NCBI RefSeq assembly: GCF_009720525.1
Contig: NZ_CP043930.1
Location: 1,054,001 to 1,118,000, forward strand
Source of the DNA: Gimesia benthica
GTDB lineage: Bacteria; Planctomycetota; Planctomycetia; Planctomycetales; Planctomycetaceae
Direction of reading: 5' to 3'
DNA length: 64,000 bases
Each line of letters opens with the position of its first letter. Positions within the stretch are counted from its first letter, which is position 1. The translations under genes were made by a program, and so were the position numbers. Positions 51,667 to 60,866 of this stretch are shown one piece after another. Below the pieces are notes generated by a model. The model worked only from the letters and a program-made list of their open reading frames with translations, searched no databases and was not told the DNA's origin.

Positions 51667-54531
51667 ATGAGCCAAGAACATAATTCCCCTCAATTCTCGC
51701 AAGTTGATTATACAACCCTGAAACAACAGTTTTCAGACATGCTGCTGGCCCCAGACTCCCCGGTGGCAAATGAGGCAGCATTCAAACGAGATCGGGAAAG
51801 TTACTTTGACCTACTTGAACAGCGTAAGAAAACCCAGGAACAGATAACGCTACTTAAGTCAGAGACTAAAAATGTTAGTGAAGCTGAGAACGCAGCCAAA
51901 GAAGCTGAGTCTCAATTACAGGTTAAACGGAAGCAACTGCTTGAACTAGCCACAACACTGGGTAAAACGGCTTTTAAGGGCCTGCAATCAGGTGATATCG
52001 CCGATGACCTCCGATTCAATCCCCGAAAGGAACTTGAATCACGAATTGAAGCACTGCGGAGACAGAAAGATTCAGTGACTTCGGAAAATCCAGCTGGGGT
52101 TCTTGAGCAAACCGCACTTAAAGCCAAGCAGTTGAAACTGACTGGTCAGATAAAGGCGGAAGAGTTCAGAATTAAGACGGTCAATCAGGAACTTGGTAAG
52201 GCTCTTCTCTCCGCGAAAGCGGAGGAGACAGTCCGTTGTAGTGAGACTGAAAAAGTTTTAGAAAAAATAAATCGACTGCGAGAGCGTATTGCAAAAGCCA
52301 AAGACAAACATCAGAAGTCTGAATTAAATTATAAAAACACCCAAGAGCGAGCTGCTGAACAACTCGGAGTGGACTCTGTTTCTACCGCCATCTCGCTACA
52401 AGCCGAACTCAAACAGAAAGAATCTGAACTTCGCTCCATCGAAATACAAATCGAAGATCTTCAGGACGAAGTCGCTGTGAAAGCTCTTGATTACGAATGG
52501 CTTCGCGACAATCCTGCTCTCAAAGAGATACTGGAACGACTCACTCAACTGAAAAAAGAGTCGACTCCCCGTAAAATATCCGTGTGGCCCCTCGCAGCTG
52601 TTGTCATCACAGGACATCTGTTTGCGAGTTTTGGCAGCGAACCTTTGAACTTGAGTCACTTTGGAATTTTGGTTCTCTACCTGGCTACTGGCCTTGGTGG
52701 ACTGGGACTGCTCGCATATTACAAACCTGATTTAGTAGCTGGTGAGCGTCGTTACAAATCTCTCCTTCTACTTTTTTCATATTCAATCATCAGTGTAATC
52801 TGCATATTGTTATTTCAGGAGTTGGCAGAATATGCACTCAATAACTGGTCTGATCGGCAGAAATGGGCCAGGGGCCGTCTGATACTCTTCGATTTACCTC
52901 GGATATTTCTCGTGGCTGTGGGGACAGCCTATCAAGACACGTTCTCTATAATGCAAGGAACAGGCGTCCCGGAATCATTTTCGGTTTATTTCCGAAATCA
53001 CATGTTGAGCATTGGTCTTTGCGAAGAACTTATCAAGTTGTCTCCAGCTTTAATTGCCTTTGCTGCACACACAGGTAGTTGGCGTTCCCGAAGCCAGGAA
53101 TTTAACTCGCGATTAGTCTACCTTGCCATGATCGGGGGACTTGCATTTGGGCTTGGGGAAGCGGTGTACTATCACTTCACAATGTACGCTCCGATGCAGG
53201 TAGGCTGGGGCCTTTACGCTATACGCTTCCTCAGCCTGGTAACCATCCACGCCGTCTGGGCCGGAATCTCAGGCTGGATCCTGGCACACGTCACAGGCGG
53301 ATGGATTCGCTCCGCTTTTACGACCGCAGCTCATGGATGGGGACCAGTTGGAGGATGTTTGCTGATTGCAGCGACAGTTGGAGTATCCGATGTTCTGCAT
53401 ACAAGTCATAACCTATCGAATGATCCCCTTTGGATGCTGACATGGGATGTAATCAGCTTAGTCATATTTGCCTGGTTAATTCGCTGCTCGAATGTGTCAC
53501 AACTGGTTCCGGATCAAGCCAGGAGGCTCTGGAGGCGGGGCTTCAGCACTGCAGAAATAGCCGCGGTGGCTGCCAGTATGAAGAATCGTGTTGTGGAAGA
53601 CATTGACAATTCGCCCCAGGCAAACACTGTTACTCAGACAACCACAGAAGTAAGTGAGGCTACCCCAAATGCGTCCAGTGAACCAGAATTGTGGAATCCG
53701 AATGCAGCTGGTTTCTGGTCGCTATTACTAACCCCCATATTCGGTGCCTGGTTGCATGCAAAGAACTGGACCAACTTGAATGAAACGGAAAGATCTAAAA
53801 AATCTTTTAAATGGGTTTACGGTAGCATCGGAGTGGTAGTACTGACCTTGATCCTGCCTGACTTGATATCAAATCTTGCCTTCGGTGCATTGCTGGTTGC
53901 CTGGTGGATGAAATCAGGAAATGAGCAGTACAAATATGTAAAAGAAAATCACCCTGATTATCAAAAGAAAAAATGGGGGACGCCACTGTCGATCGCTGGC
54001 CTCACCGTAATTGGCGTTTTTATTCTATTCGGTGCACTTGAGCTAGACAGAATTGAAAGTCAGAAGGAAGAAATACTTGTCGGACAGTGGGCGGAGGAAT
54101 TCGTGGCCAATGCAGACGAACTTTCCATAACTTCTGCAGAAACAGGTCACCAATTATCACGAATGTCTATGAAGGGAGTGGCAATCTATTCAAATGACCG
54201 GAAAAGTAGGCATGAGTTCGAGTGGCTCAGGAGTGGAAAAGCAGCTGATGGCTCTCGTTTCCGGTATATTCTCCAGATTACGCTGATCGGACAGTGGTCG
54301 TTTGATGGTGAAAATTTAACTGAATACGTGGATAAGTTAAAAATTATCCCAGCAGATAACGCGACCAAGATCGCCTTTGAGCGATCGTCAAAAGGATTAG
54401 AAAATCTTAAGAAACTATATACAGACCGTCCCTTTTCTTATGCCGTCAACATTATTAGTAGCGATCAACTTGAGTTCGTCGATCAAGATACAGGGATTAT
54501 CAAACAGTTGCGACGACTTCACGGGGAGTGA
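51667..54531 (+). CDS. PrsW-like membrane protease with coiled-coil N-terminus (954 aa)
   Basis: Residues ~1-300 are a long coiled coil on the cytoplasmic side. Then come about eight membrane helices with the PrsW signature: CEELIKLSPAL (Glu-Glu-x-x-Lys), FGLGEAVYYH (Phe-x-x-x-Glu) and a later VLHTSHN. PrsW proteases cut anti-sigma factors inside the membrane. The C-terminus (~700-954) adds two or three more helices and an unknown soluble domain. PrsW is attractive next to an ECF/kinase regulon, but no target is visible in this window. Confidence 0.8.
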   Translation: MSQEHNSPQFSQVDYTTLKQQFSDMLLAPDSPVANEAAFKRDRESYFDLLEQRKKTQEQITLLKSETKNVSEAENAAKEAESQLQVKRKQLLELATTLGKTAFKGLQSGDIADDLRFNPRKELESRIEALRRQKDSVTSENPAGVLEQTALKAKQLKLTGQIKAEEFRIKTVNQELGKALLSAKAEETVRCSETEKVLEKINRLRERIAKAKDKHQKSELNYKNTQERAAEQLGVDSVSTAISLQAELKQKESELRSIEIQIEDLQDEVAVKALDYEWLRDNPALKEILERLTQLKKESTPRKISVWPLAAVVITGHLFASFGSEPLNLSHFGILVLYLATGLGGLGLLAYYKPDLVAGERRYKSLLLLFSYSIISVICILLFQELAEYALNNWSDRQKWARGRLILFDLPRIFLVAVGTAYQDTFSIMQGTGVPESFSVYFRNHMLSIGLCEELIKLSPALIAFAAHTGSWRSRSQEFNSRLVYLAMIGGLAFGLGEAVYYHFTMYAPMQVGWGLYAIRFLSLVTIHAVWAGISGWILAHVTGGWIRSAFTTAAHGWGPVGGCLLIAATVGVSDVLHTSHNLSNDPLWMLTWDVISLVIFAWLIRCSNVSQLVPDQARRLWRRGFSTAEIAAVAASMKNRVVEDIDNSPQANTVTQTTTEVSEATPNASSEPELWNPNAAGFWSLLLTPIFGAWLHAKNWTNLNETERSKKSFKWVYGSIGVVVLTLILPDLISNLAFGALLVAWWMKSGNEQYKYVKENHPDYQKKKWGTPLSIAGLTVIGVFILFGALELDRIESQKEEILVGQWAEEFVANADELSITSAETGHQLSRMSMKGVAIYSNDRKSRHEFEWLRSGKAADGSRFRYILQITLIGQWSFDGENLTEYVDKLKIIPADNATKIAFERSSKGLENLKKLYTDRPFSYAVNIISSDQLEFVDQDTGIIKQLRRLHGE

Positions 54532-54683
54532 AAACTGCGTTTCGTTTCAAAGGCTGATAAAGACGGAAGTTACCGGCCCTATAAGCACTCCGCCCTTTAA
54601 GGGCCATGCTTCCCTTTTCGAGCGATATGCTGCCTGGGAACCTGGCACCGTATGGATGCCTATTCTTGAACACCTAAAAAAAA

Positions 54684-54711
54684 GCCTGCGGTCCCCAACG
54701 GGATCGCAGGC
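54684..54711 (-). terminator. Rho-independent terminator of the DnaN-like gene
   Basis: GCCTGCG and CGCAGGC with an inner GG/CC pair, followed on the minus strand by a run of eight T. Confidence 0.85.
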
Positions 54712-54788
54712 CTTTGGTGTTGTCCCCTGTGTCCTGAATGCAGTATCCGTATCCAGGGCACAGCACGGGAAATATTAGCTTCTGATAC

Positions 54789-56132
54789 TCAGGTACTGAC
54801 ACTCTGATCAGAATTCAGGCTACGACGCCAGTCCTGGCTCTGTTCGCGAAGCTGGGCTATCAAGTCGCGTATATGTGAGACCGTTTCTGTTAAGCCACCA
54901 CAAAGCGTCTTCATTTGAGTTAAAACCTGTTCTGGAACGATGTCCGGTTTCTGACCTGATTGATCCTGTTCAGCAATAGGTTTCTGCTTCGATCGAGACT
55001 GGGCTGGCTGGGAAGACACCGACGTAGACTCAATGCGTACGGCATCAGACTGTGGTTGCACAGCTTCCGCCTGAGTCAGGAGAGCCCAGACATAGGTCCG
55101 GTCCCCTTCTCTGCAGGAAGCGGGCGTATCGGGTCCACTCAGATTGATCTCCCGAAAGCCCAGCTGCAGAGCACGTCTGAAATAGTCCCGACTCGTATTG
55201 ATCCGCAGGCTTTCACCGGATCGCTCTGAACGACACAGAACATAGTCTCGCTGCTGTTCCTGCCCCCCTTCCCGGGCACGTACCGTGACCTCTCCATTCA
55301 GGTCCAGAGTCACTTTATCAGCATCTCCCTGGTGAAATGGTTTCGGTTTCAGGGCTGAGCAGATAAACTCTGCATCCGCATCCGGAACTTGTAAAGTGGC
55401 CACCGTTTCTGGCCGTTTATGAACCAGTTCCAGCACATTGGGATAACGTGCCTTTTCGTTAATCTTCAGCCAGATGGTCCACGGCCCCGATCGGAAGGTC
55501 ACCCACTCTGCCGTACTTCCGACCTCAACTGACTTGCCGCGTCGCAATTCCCGGCTGCAAAGCAGGCGATTGGCAGGAACCAGAAACTCACCCTCCCAGG
55601 GAAACTGGAAACCATCCTGAATCAACAGCTGCCTGCCATCTGTACCGATCACCTGCCCCTCAGAGCCACGCAGCTGTAGATGATCCAGGGCATACCGTGC
55701 CGAATCAGTTGTTGCCGTTTCACAGGCATCCCCTAAAGTAACCATCAGACGGAAATCATTGGATGCGAGACGTTCTGGAAGTTCCGGAAACTCCTCGCAT
55801 TCCACGACTGGATACTCAATCGACTGTGGAATACCGGCATCCTGCCACTCCGCACAGATTTTTTCGTTTTCAACCTGCAGCTGAACCGGATCTGACTTCA
55901 CGCCCTGGCAGCATCGTAACAGCCCAAAGGGTGAGACAATCTGCTGACTCTGCAGTCCTTCGAGAGGAAGACGATATTCCAACGCGATCTGCTGGTTTCG
56001 GGTCCGAATCCGTAGACCATGCTGGTCGACCAGGAATTCGACTGGTGGACCGGTTTGGCGGCTGGTAATTCCCAGTCCACGACTGAAAACGGTTTTTAAC
56101 TCACGCATTAAAGAACCGGATATAGTAATCAT
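54789..56132 (-). CDS. DNA polymerase sliding-clamp-like (DnaN-like) protein (447 aa)
   Basis: Three repeated beta-alpha domains are suggested by the pattern of clamp proteins; the clearest is ALDHLQLRGSEGQVIGTDGR near 155, the clamp sequence in which a Thr-Asp-Gly turn follows a beta-strand, then WTIWLKINEKARYPN near 220. It is longer than chromosomal DnaN (about 370), with an added C-terminal helical tail. As the last gene of an element-like cluster with an AAA+ protein it is probably an accessory clamp or a clamp-like regulator. CAGGAG lies before ATG 56132. Confidence 0.6.
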   Translation of the reverse strand: MITISGSLMRELKTVFSRGLGITSRQTGPPVEFLVDQHGLRIRTRNQQIALEYRLPLEGLQSQQIVSPFGLLRCCQGVKSDPVQLQVENEKICAEWQDAGIPQSIEYPVVECEEFPELPERLASNDFRLMVTLGDACETATTDSARYALDHLQLRGSEGQVIGTDGRQLLIQDGFQFPWEGEFLVPANRLLCSRELRRGKSVEVGSTAEWVTFRSGPWTIWLKINEKARYPNVLELVHKRPETVATLQVPDADAEFICSALKPKPFHQGDADKVTLDLNGEVTVRAREGGQEQQRDYVLCRSERSGESLRINTSRDYFRRALQLGFREINLSGPDTPASCREGDRTYVWALLTQAEAVQPQSDAVRIESTSVSSQPAQSRSKQKPIAEQDQSGQKPDIVPEQVLTQMKTLCGGLTETVSHIRDLIAQLREQSQDWRRSLNSDQSVST

Positions 56133-56162
56133 CGTTTCTCCTGTGTGAACAGAAAAAAAGTC

Positions 56163-56185
56163 GATCCGGTGGCTGTCACCGGATC
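56163..56185 (-). terminator. Hairpin between the 72-aa and DnaN-like genes
   Basis: GATCCGGTG and CACCGGATC, perfect 9-bp arms around a 5-base loop, then a run of seven T after two bases (minus strand). Confidence 0.8.
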
Positions 56186-56201
56186 GGCAGGGAAACAGCG
56201 G

Positions 56202-56420
56202 CTATACAAAAGCGTTGATAATGCCAGGCTGATGAAAGAAAGCGACATTCCGCTCCAGATCTGCCTGATCCCAGTCCAGGATCTGCGGCGGCAAGTCACA
56301 GGGTTCGGGATCGAAACTGACAGTCATGGGATCCGCTAGGCTGAAACCACGAAACCGAACTTCCCGAAGATCTTCACCCGTCGCTCTGGCGACCTGCTGA
56401 TCGAGTTGAGTTTGTGTCAT
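56202..56420 (-). CDS. Small planctomycete-type protein (72 aa)
   Basis: Opens MTQTQLDQQVARATGEDL and ends AFFHQPG...; acidic and compact. I recall short proteins of this type only from planctomycete clusters. AGGAG precedes ATG 56420. Function unknown. Confidence 0.65.
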   Translation of the reverse strand: MTQTQLDQQVARATGEDLREVRFRGFSLADPMTVSFDPEPCDLPPQILDWDQADLERNVAFFHQPGIINAFV

Positions 56421-56449
56421 TTGCGTTTACTCCTGTTAAGTTTGAGAAA

Positions 56450-56472
56450 ACGCTGCCCCCTCGGAGCAGCGT
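56450..56472 (-). terminator. Hairpin between the 82-aa and 72-aa genes
   Basis: ACGCTGC and GCAGCGT, perfect 7-bp arms with a 9-base loop, followed by TTTTCTC on the minus strand. Confidence 0.75.
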
Positions 56473-56512
56473 GAAAACACACCGCCCCTGAGGGCACTAA
56501 AATAAGTTCACT

Positions 56513-56761
56513 TCATGTTTGGACAGCTGGTAGCCAGTGTGCTTCCAGCCAGTTACGTTCCGCGTCCAATGCAGCACTGCGATTGGGGAACGGCCCCAGC
56601 AGTGGTCCTGCGACCGGTGATAAATCCGCCGTCCATTGCCCGTCTGCATCGGGTTCGACATGCGAACCGCGTTCGATCCGCAACTGGCCCAGTCCCTGTA
56701 GATCCAGCGTTTCGTCATACAGACAGCGAACGCCGCCGTCCGGTTTGATCAATAATTGCAT
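56513..56761 (-). CDS. Small planctomycete-type protein (82 aa)
   Basis: MQLLIKPDGGVRCLYDETLD, then SHVEPDADGQWTADLSPV and a C-terminal ALDAERNWLEAHWL helix. This is a typical small family found with Ycf46-like ATPases in planctomycetes, function unknown. GGGGGAAAGG precedes ATG 56761; it starts 11 bases after the stop of the DUF3150-like gene. Confidence 0.7.
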   Translation of the reverse strand: MQLLIKPDGGVRCLYDETLDLQGLGQLRIERGSHVEPDADGQWTADLSPVAGPLLGPFPNRSAALDAERNWLEAHWLPAVQT

Positions 56762-56772
56762 CCTTTCCCCCT

Positions 56773-57717
56773 TTAACGTGGACGACGCTGGATGTTTCGG
56801 CGGGGACGATCTACCAGTAACTGATCCAGGTCGGATTGAACCACAGACATCTGTGACGCAACCTGTTCTCTTAACGCCTGGCTGTTACGGAGCTGTTGTG
56901 GGTCAACACCGGTAATCACACGCTGGGCGTTCTCCACCAGATCATCCAGCTGTTCGTTCGACCGGATATTGAGACTGCGAAACCGGTCAAAGAACTCCGT
57001 CAGGTTGGTCACTGCCGAATCGCGAAAGACCTTCGGCTTTCCGTCCTGCCGTCCACTGAGACGTTCTGTCAGATGCTCCACCATCTGCGTCAGTTCGCTT
57101 AAAAACGCCTGCTCGGCCAGCTGCACCGCCTCGTCAAACCGGGACTGCACCCGCTGGCACTCCTGCTCATACAGTTCGGGATTGAGCTGCTGCAGATAAT
57201 TCGGCGGTTCCACTGACGGGTAGTCATGTTCGATCGCAAACATCCCGATCAGCGATGGTGGATAATCGTCTGGATTAAACAAATCTCCCAGTCGCTTCCG
57301 GGCTGCACTCCGCAGCTCGTCATAGTGACGATCCAGTTCAAACACCGCTTCATCCAGCTCATCGCGGAAAGCGGCGATCTGCTGATCGAAATCGGAGATA
57401 GCATCCTGACGGATCAGACGGATCCCCGGCTCTGGAAACGGAAGTGAAACCCCTTTCCAGTACGCGACTGTGCGACCGCGAATGGCTGTGACCGCCTTGA
57501 ACGCCGCATGACGCGTATCCAGCAGCTTCTTCCCCGCTGAAAGGAATTTCCCTTCAGCACCAAACGAATTGGCGGCCTGGTCTTTCTGAGACGAGCTCAG
57601 AGACTTACGGACTCCCAGCCAGTTGAAGCTCAATCGGGCTGCGGCCATGGCTGATCGAAGTCGACCACTGGCAGACGTCGAAGCCTGTGTGACAGGTTCA
57701 TCTAAAACACTGGACAT
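56773..57717 (-). CDS. DUF3150-like protein (314 aa)
   Basis: A helical, Arg/Gln-rich protein. The central SFDQQ-type segment followed by RLGDLFNPDDYPPSL resembles the DUF3150 phage/plasmid family. The family occurs beside AAA+ and VWA proteins. GAGGAG precedes ATG 57717. It is preceded by the TCCGGA palindrome copy 5. Confidence 0.55.
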   Translation of the reverse strand: MSSVLDEPVTQASTSASGRLRSAMAAARLSFNWLGVRKSLSSSQKDQAANSFGAEGKFLSAGKKLLDTRHAAFKAVTAIRGRTVAYWKGVSLPFPEPGIRLIRQDAISDFDQQIAAFRDELDEAVFELDRHYDELRSAARKRLGDLFNPDDYPPSLIGMFAIEHDYPSVEPPNYLQQLNPELYEQECQRVQSRFDEAVQLAEQAFLSELTQMVEHLTERLSGRQDGKPKVFRDSAVTNLTEFFDRFRSLNIRSNEQLDDLVENAQRVITGVDPQQLRNSQALREQVASQMSVVQSDLDQLLVDRPRRNIQRRPR

Positions 57718-57735
57718 ATTGGTTACTCCTCTGAA

Positions 57736-57778
57736 ATGAAACTGGCTGGACGACTTCCCCGCGGGACACCACCCAGCC
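57736..57778 (-). terminator. Weak hairpin after the AAA+ gene
   Basis: GGCTGG and CCAGCC, 6-bp arms with a long loop, then AGTTTC (minus strand). It sits just before the DUF3150-like gene. Terminator strength doubtful. Confidence 0.4.
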
Positions 57779-57781
57779 TGA

Positions 57782-57801
57782 TTTAAAATCCGGAATTTAA
57801 A
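57782..57801. repeat. TCCGGA palindrome, copy 5
   Basis: TTTAAAATCCGGAATTTAAA, core 57789-57794. Near-perfect palindrome in the intergenic space between the AAA+ gene and the DUF3150-like gene; opposite orientation to copies 2-4. Confidence 0.7.
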
Positions 57802-57812
57802 ATTTCAGCAAA

Positions 57813-59309
57813 TCAGTTGTTCGAAGCATCACGCTTCACACTGCGACGGGACCGGGACGCCTTCCCCTTCTGACGGTAGATGCCGGACTGACTGGCCGAC
57901 AGACACCGCCCGCTGGCCCAGGTCCGTAATCGTCCCACTGACTCTGCAGCGGTGACTGCGACGGGAACCACGTTCTGAGCGGCTTGACGCAGAGGCAGAT
58001 CAAGCAAGGCTGCCAGGCGGCAGCAGGACTTGATTTCCGCACCGGTCCAGTCGGTGTCATCTGGAGCAGACTGGTCCGAGTCGATCTCGAACAGATCCCG
58101 GTAGAGTGCCCAGATCGCGTCTTTCTCCTCACGATCGGGGAGATCCAGGAAGAACACCCCGTCAAAACGTTCACTCCGACTGAACTCCGGGGGCAACTTG
58201 GAGACGTCATTGGCGGTGCAGACCACGAACACGTCGGACTGGTGGTCGTTCAGCCACGACAGGAACGTTCCAAACATTCTTGATGCGACTCCGGAGTCGC
58301 CACTGCCGTTCATACCGGCAAAGGCCTTCTCGACTTCGTCGATCATGGCAATACAGGGAGCCATCGCATCAATGACTTTCAGGGCCTCCCGAGTGCGTTC
58401 CTCTGACTGCCCCACAAGCGACCCCATCAGGCTGCCAATGTCGAGATTGAGCACAGGACGACCCACCTCCCTGCCGAGTGCTTTGCAGAACTGGGACTTG
58501 CCACAACCAGGTGGGGACAACAGCAGAACCCCACGCGGGCGTTTCAACGGATTCCCACGCTGCGGGTGCAGCATGGCCCGTTTACAGAACGCCTTGAGGG
58601 CCGCCAGGCCTCCCAGGCTGCTGAAATCATCGTCGCTGCGGTACAGCGAAAGCAGACCGCTTTTCTTTAGCGTTTGGGTCTTCAGCTCCCAGACTGCGTC
58701 GCCTGTGATTCTCCCATCCCGAACCAGTGACAGGCTGAACGCATTCTCCGCTTCCATCCGAGTGAGTCCGGCTGCCGCATCAAGAATCACCTGTAACTCA
58801 GCTTCTGCAGGCAGTTCCCCGTCTTCGGTGGCAATCCCACGAGCGATTTCTTCCAGCTCCTGCCGGTCGGGGAGATCGTGCTCCATCGCGACAAACATGC
58901 GTTCCAGCTCGGTGGGGATTTGCACCACAGGCGACAGCACGATCACAATCGCCCTGTTTTGCTTTCCCGTGTTGATCTGCTGAGACAACGCCTGGACAAC
59001 TTCTGCGGACTGCAGGAACCGGTGAAAGTTCTGCAGCACGAGAATGGCCGTTCCTTCAGGTGTGGCCAGAGCATTGATCGCCTTGATGGCGGTTAGCGGA
59101 TCATTACTACTTCCGCCCTGCTCTGTCTGGCCGGGGACGCTGAGTCCCGTGTCGATGTCCCAGGTGGCCAGCTGCCACTCTGAATCATGGCAGAGTTGAG
59201 CAATTTCTGTTAATGCATCCTGGTGCTCATGGGACTGAATCCACAGTCCCGGGAAACATGCCGCGACATGTTCGGCCAGTTTCTGGGTTAATGAAGTGAC
59301 TGTCGGCAT
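57813..59309 (-). CDS. Ycf46-like AAA+ ATPase (498 aa)
   Basis: The N-terminal ~220 residues are a Ycf46-type non-catalytic ATPase-like domain (LVLQNFHRFL, then IVIVLSPVVQIPTELER). The C-terminal AAA+ domain has Walker A LSPPGCGKS (265-272), Walker B CIAMIDEVEKAF (319-330) and a sensor TAND. Ycf46 proteins of cyanobacteria and plastids are associated with Ycf35 (DUF1257) and bind a small DUF2997 protein; both lie directly upstream here, so the three probably form a complex. AAGGAG precedes ATG 59309. The role in planctomycetes is unknown. Confidence 0.85.
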   Translation of the reverse strand: MPTVTSLTQKLAEHVAACFPGLWIQSHEHQDALTEIAQLCHDSEWQLATWDIDTGLSVPGQTEQGGSSNDPLTAIKAINALATPEGTAILVLQNFHRFLQSAEVVQALSQQINTGKQNRAIVIVLSPVVQIPTELERMFVAMEHDLPDRQELEEIARGIATEDGELPAEAELQVILDAAAGLTRMEAENAFSLSLVRDGRITGDAVWELKTQTLKKSGLLSLYRSDDDFSSLGGLAALKAFCKRAMLHPQRGNPLKRPRGVLLLSPPGCGKSQFCKALGREVGRPVLNLDIGSLMGSLVGQSEERTREALKVIDAMAPCIAMIDEVEKAFAGMNGSGDSGVASRMFGTFLSWLNDHQSDVFVVCTANDVSKLPPEFSRSERFDGVFFLDLPDREEKDAIWALYRDLFEIDSDQSAPDDTDWTGAEIKSCCRLAALLDLPLRQAAQNVVPVAVTAAESVGRLRTWASGRCLSASQSGIYRQKGKASRSRRSVKRDASNN

Positions 59310-59341
59310 AGCGACTCCTTTTTAAGTCTGTAAATGAAAAA

Positions 59342-59361
59342 GCCCCAGCTGAAACCGGGGC
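59342..59361 (-). terminator. Hairpin between the coiled-coil and AAA+ genes
   Basis: GCCCC and GGGGC arms around a 10-base loop, then TTTTTCATTT on the minus strand. Short stem, so only a moderate terminator. Confidence 0.6.
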
Positions 59362-59403
59362 GTTGATAAAACAATTCGATTTTGGATGTGTAGAGCCAGC
59401 CTG

Positions 59404-59631
59404 TCAGGTACGATTCTCCAGGTCCGCCAACTGGCGTTCCATGCGGGCGATCCGCTCCTGAAGCTTCTCTACCTTGTGAAATGCACGTTTCAGGCGAGTC
59501 ATCCAGCGACTGAGGGCATCCTGCTCTTTGATCAGGTCTGCATGCTTCTTACGAATACGGGCAATACGGCGTGCCTCGACTGCCGGATCCTCACGGGGCT
59601 GTCGTTGGATCTGTCGACGGACCTTGGCCAT
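59404..59631 (-). CDS. Short coiled-coil protein (75 aa)
   Basis: Almost entirely helical with many Arg and Lys, consistent with a coiled coil. Start ATG 59631 overlaps the stop of the DUF2997 gene (TGATG), and the GGAGG before it lies in the end of that gene, so it is translationally coupled. No known family. Confidence 0.65.
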   Translation of the reverse strand: MAKVRRQIQRQPREDPAVEARRIARIRKKHADLIKEQDALSRWMTRLKRAFHKVEKLQERIARMERQLADLENRT

Positions 59632-59831
59632 CAACCACCTCCTTCCCGAAGACGTTGCCGTTCATCGGCGACCTGAAAGAACTCCGGCGTTTTCCGTTCA
59701 CTGGTCCGTTTTCCCAGGGCTTCCTCAATGAACCGGCTGGCGTCGATGCAGGCCGAACCTGTGAAGCCCCTGGTTTGGACACGCGTGGATCCGTTGGATT
59801 CAACAATGATTTCGATGGTACGAGTACTCAT
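59631..59831 (-). CDS. DUF2997 protein (66 aa)
   Basis: TIEIIVESNGSTRVQTRGFTGSACIDASRF matches the short DUF2997 family found beside Ycf35 and Ycf46. It has conserved Cys and Glu but no known activity. Start overlaps the DUF1257 stop by four bases (ATGA). Confidence 0.75.
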   Translation of the reverse strand: MSTRTIEIIVESNGSTRVQTRGFTGSACIDASRFIEEALGKRTSERKTPEFFQVADERQRLREGGG

Positions 59832-60196
59832 GCAGCACCTCCCACTGAAACGGTCAACTTGATGGAGCCGTCGGCCTGTGACTGCTCCGTAACGGTGTGC
59901 CCCTTCTTACGGGCTTCAATTTTTGTCTTTTCTACGGCATACCCTTGCAGGAAGCGATCTAGTTGCCTCTGTTCGCCCCAACGACCTTCGTAGTTGTCGA
60001 AGCGGGCCTGACCGGACTGTGTATCGAACACAGCCGGATATCGCCAGCCAGGCAGCTTGACGATCGTACCGGTGGCAGTGTCGCTGAAGAGCTTAGCCGT
60101 CCCCTGCGTGGGTGCTTCCAGTTTTAGACGTTGGCAGGCAGCACTGATGGCTGTCTCGTCCCGGACTTCGGTTTTGATTTCTACAATATGGCTCAT
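59828..60196 (-). CDS. DUF1257 (Ycf35-like) protein (122 aa)
   Basis: MSHIVEIKTEVRDETAISAA opens the family signature, followed by KLPGWRYPAVFDTQSGQARFDNYEGRWG and LDRFLQGYAVEKTKIEAR. In cyanobacteria Ycf35 is linked to Ycf46. The genes of DUF1257, DUF2997 and the coiled-coil protein overlap, forming a coupled triplet directly upstream of the AAA+ gene. Confidence 0.85.
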   Translation of the reverse strand: MSHIVEIKTEVRDETAISAACQRLKLEAPTQGTAKLFSDTATGTIVKLPGWRYPAVFDTQSGQARFDNYEGRWGEQRQLDRFLQGYAVEKTKIEARKKGHTVTEQSQADGSIKLTVSVGGAA

Positions 60197-60266
60197 GGAT
60201 TGGTTCTCCTTATGTTGAATGCTGATTTAAAAAGCGGATCGACATCATTGGATTAGACGGCAATAG

Positions 60267-60866
60267 TTACGACGACAGTGTTTTCTCGTCTTCCTGGGCC
60301 AGCGTACCTTGATGCAGACGTGGGCCGGGAAGCAGAAGTGGTTCATCACTGGTCAAATCCAGTGTCAGCAGCTCAGCAACCGCGGCATGATCCGGTTCCT
60401 GTGACTGCATCTGCCAGATCACCTGGACGGCTACTAGCAGTGGCAAAAGACAGGCGATTACCAGACCGATATTCTGAATCACGGCAGCAATGATGGGATC
60501 ACGGTGCCGTTGCTCAGCTATTTCGCGACGATCCTGTTCCAGCTGATCATGGCCTGTGTAAATCGCTGACTGCTGCTCGTTGAGCTGCGAAGTCAGCTCC
60601 TTTTGAGCCGTAATCAGCTCGTGACGGGCCTCTGCGTCCCGTTCAACCAGCTCCTTCGCGGCTTCCGCGAGCTGATGGCTTTCTTCGACGATCGCTTCCG
60701 ACTGATCGGCCATACGTTGGTTCTGACGGATCTGCTCCGTCATCGTCTGCTGAGCGAATTCAGCCAGTCGCTCATCGGGTGACCTGCTACATCCGGCGAT
60801 CGTTCCCAGAATAAGCACGGTCATGAGCATCGTGATTTTTTGGAGCCGGTTCAGTTGCTTCATGGG
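60267..60866 (-). CDS. Lipoprotein with long periplasmic coiled coil and membrane helix (199 aa)
   Basis: From ATG 60866, a signal ending LILGTIAGCSRS gives a lipobox Cys near residue 25. A long Gln/Glu-rich helical region follows, then a membrane helix (IGLVIACLLPLLVAVQVIWQ) near 145 and an acidic tail. The start is set by GGAG eight bases upstream; the open frame reaches 60944. It overlaps the end of the 60996 gene by 80 bases. Confidence 0.6.
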   Translation of the reverse strand, partial: PMKQLNRLQKITMLMTVLILGTIAGCSRSPDERLAEFAQQTMTEQIRQNQRMADQSEAIVEESHQLAEAAKELVERDAEARHELITAQKELTSQLNEQQSAIYTGHDQLEQDRREIAEQRHRDPIIAAVIQNIGLVIACLLPLLVAVQVIWQMQSQEPDHAAVAELLTLDLTSDEPLLLPGPRLHQGTLAQEDEKTLSS

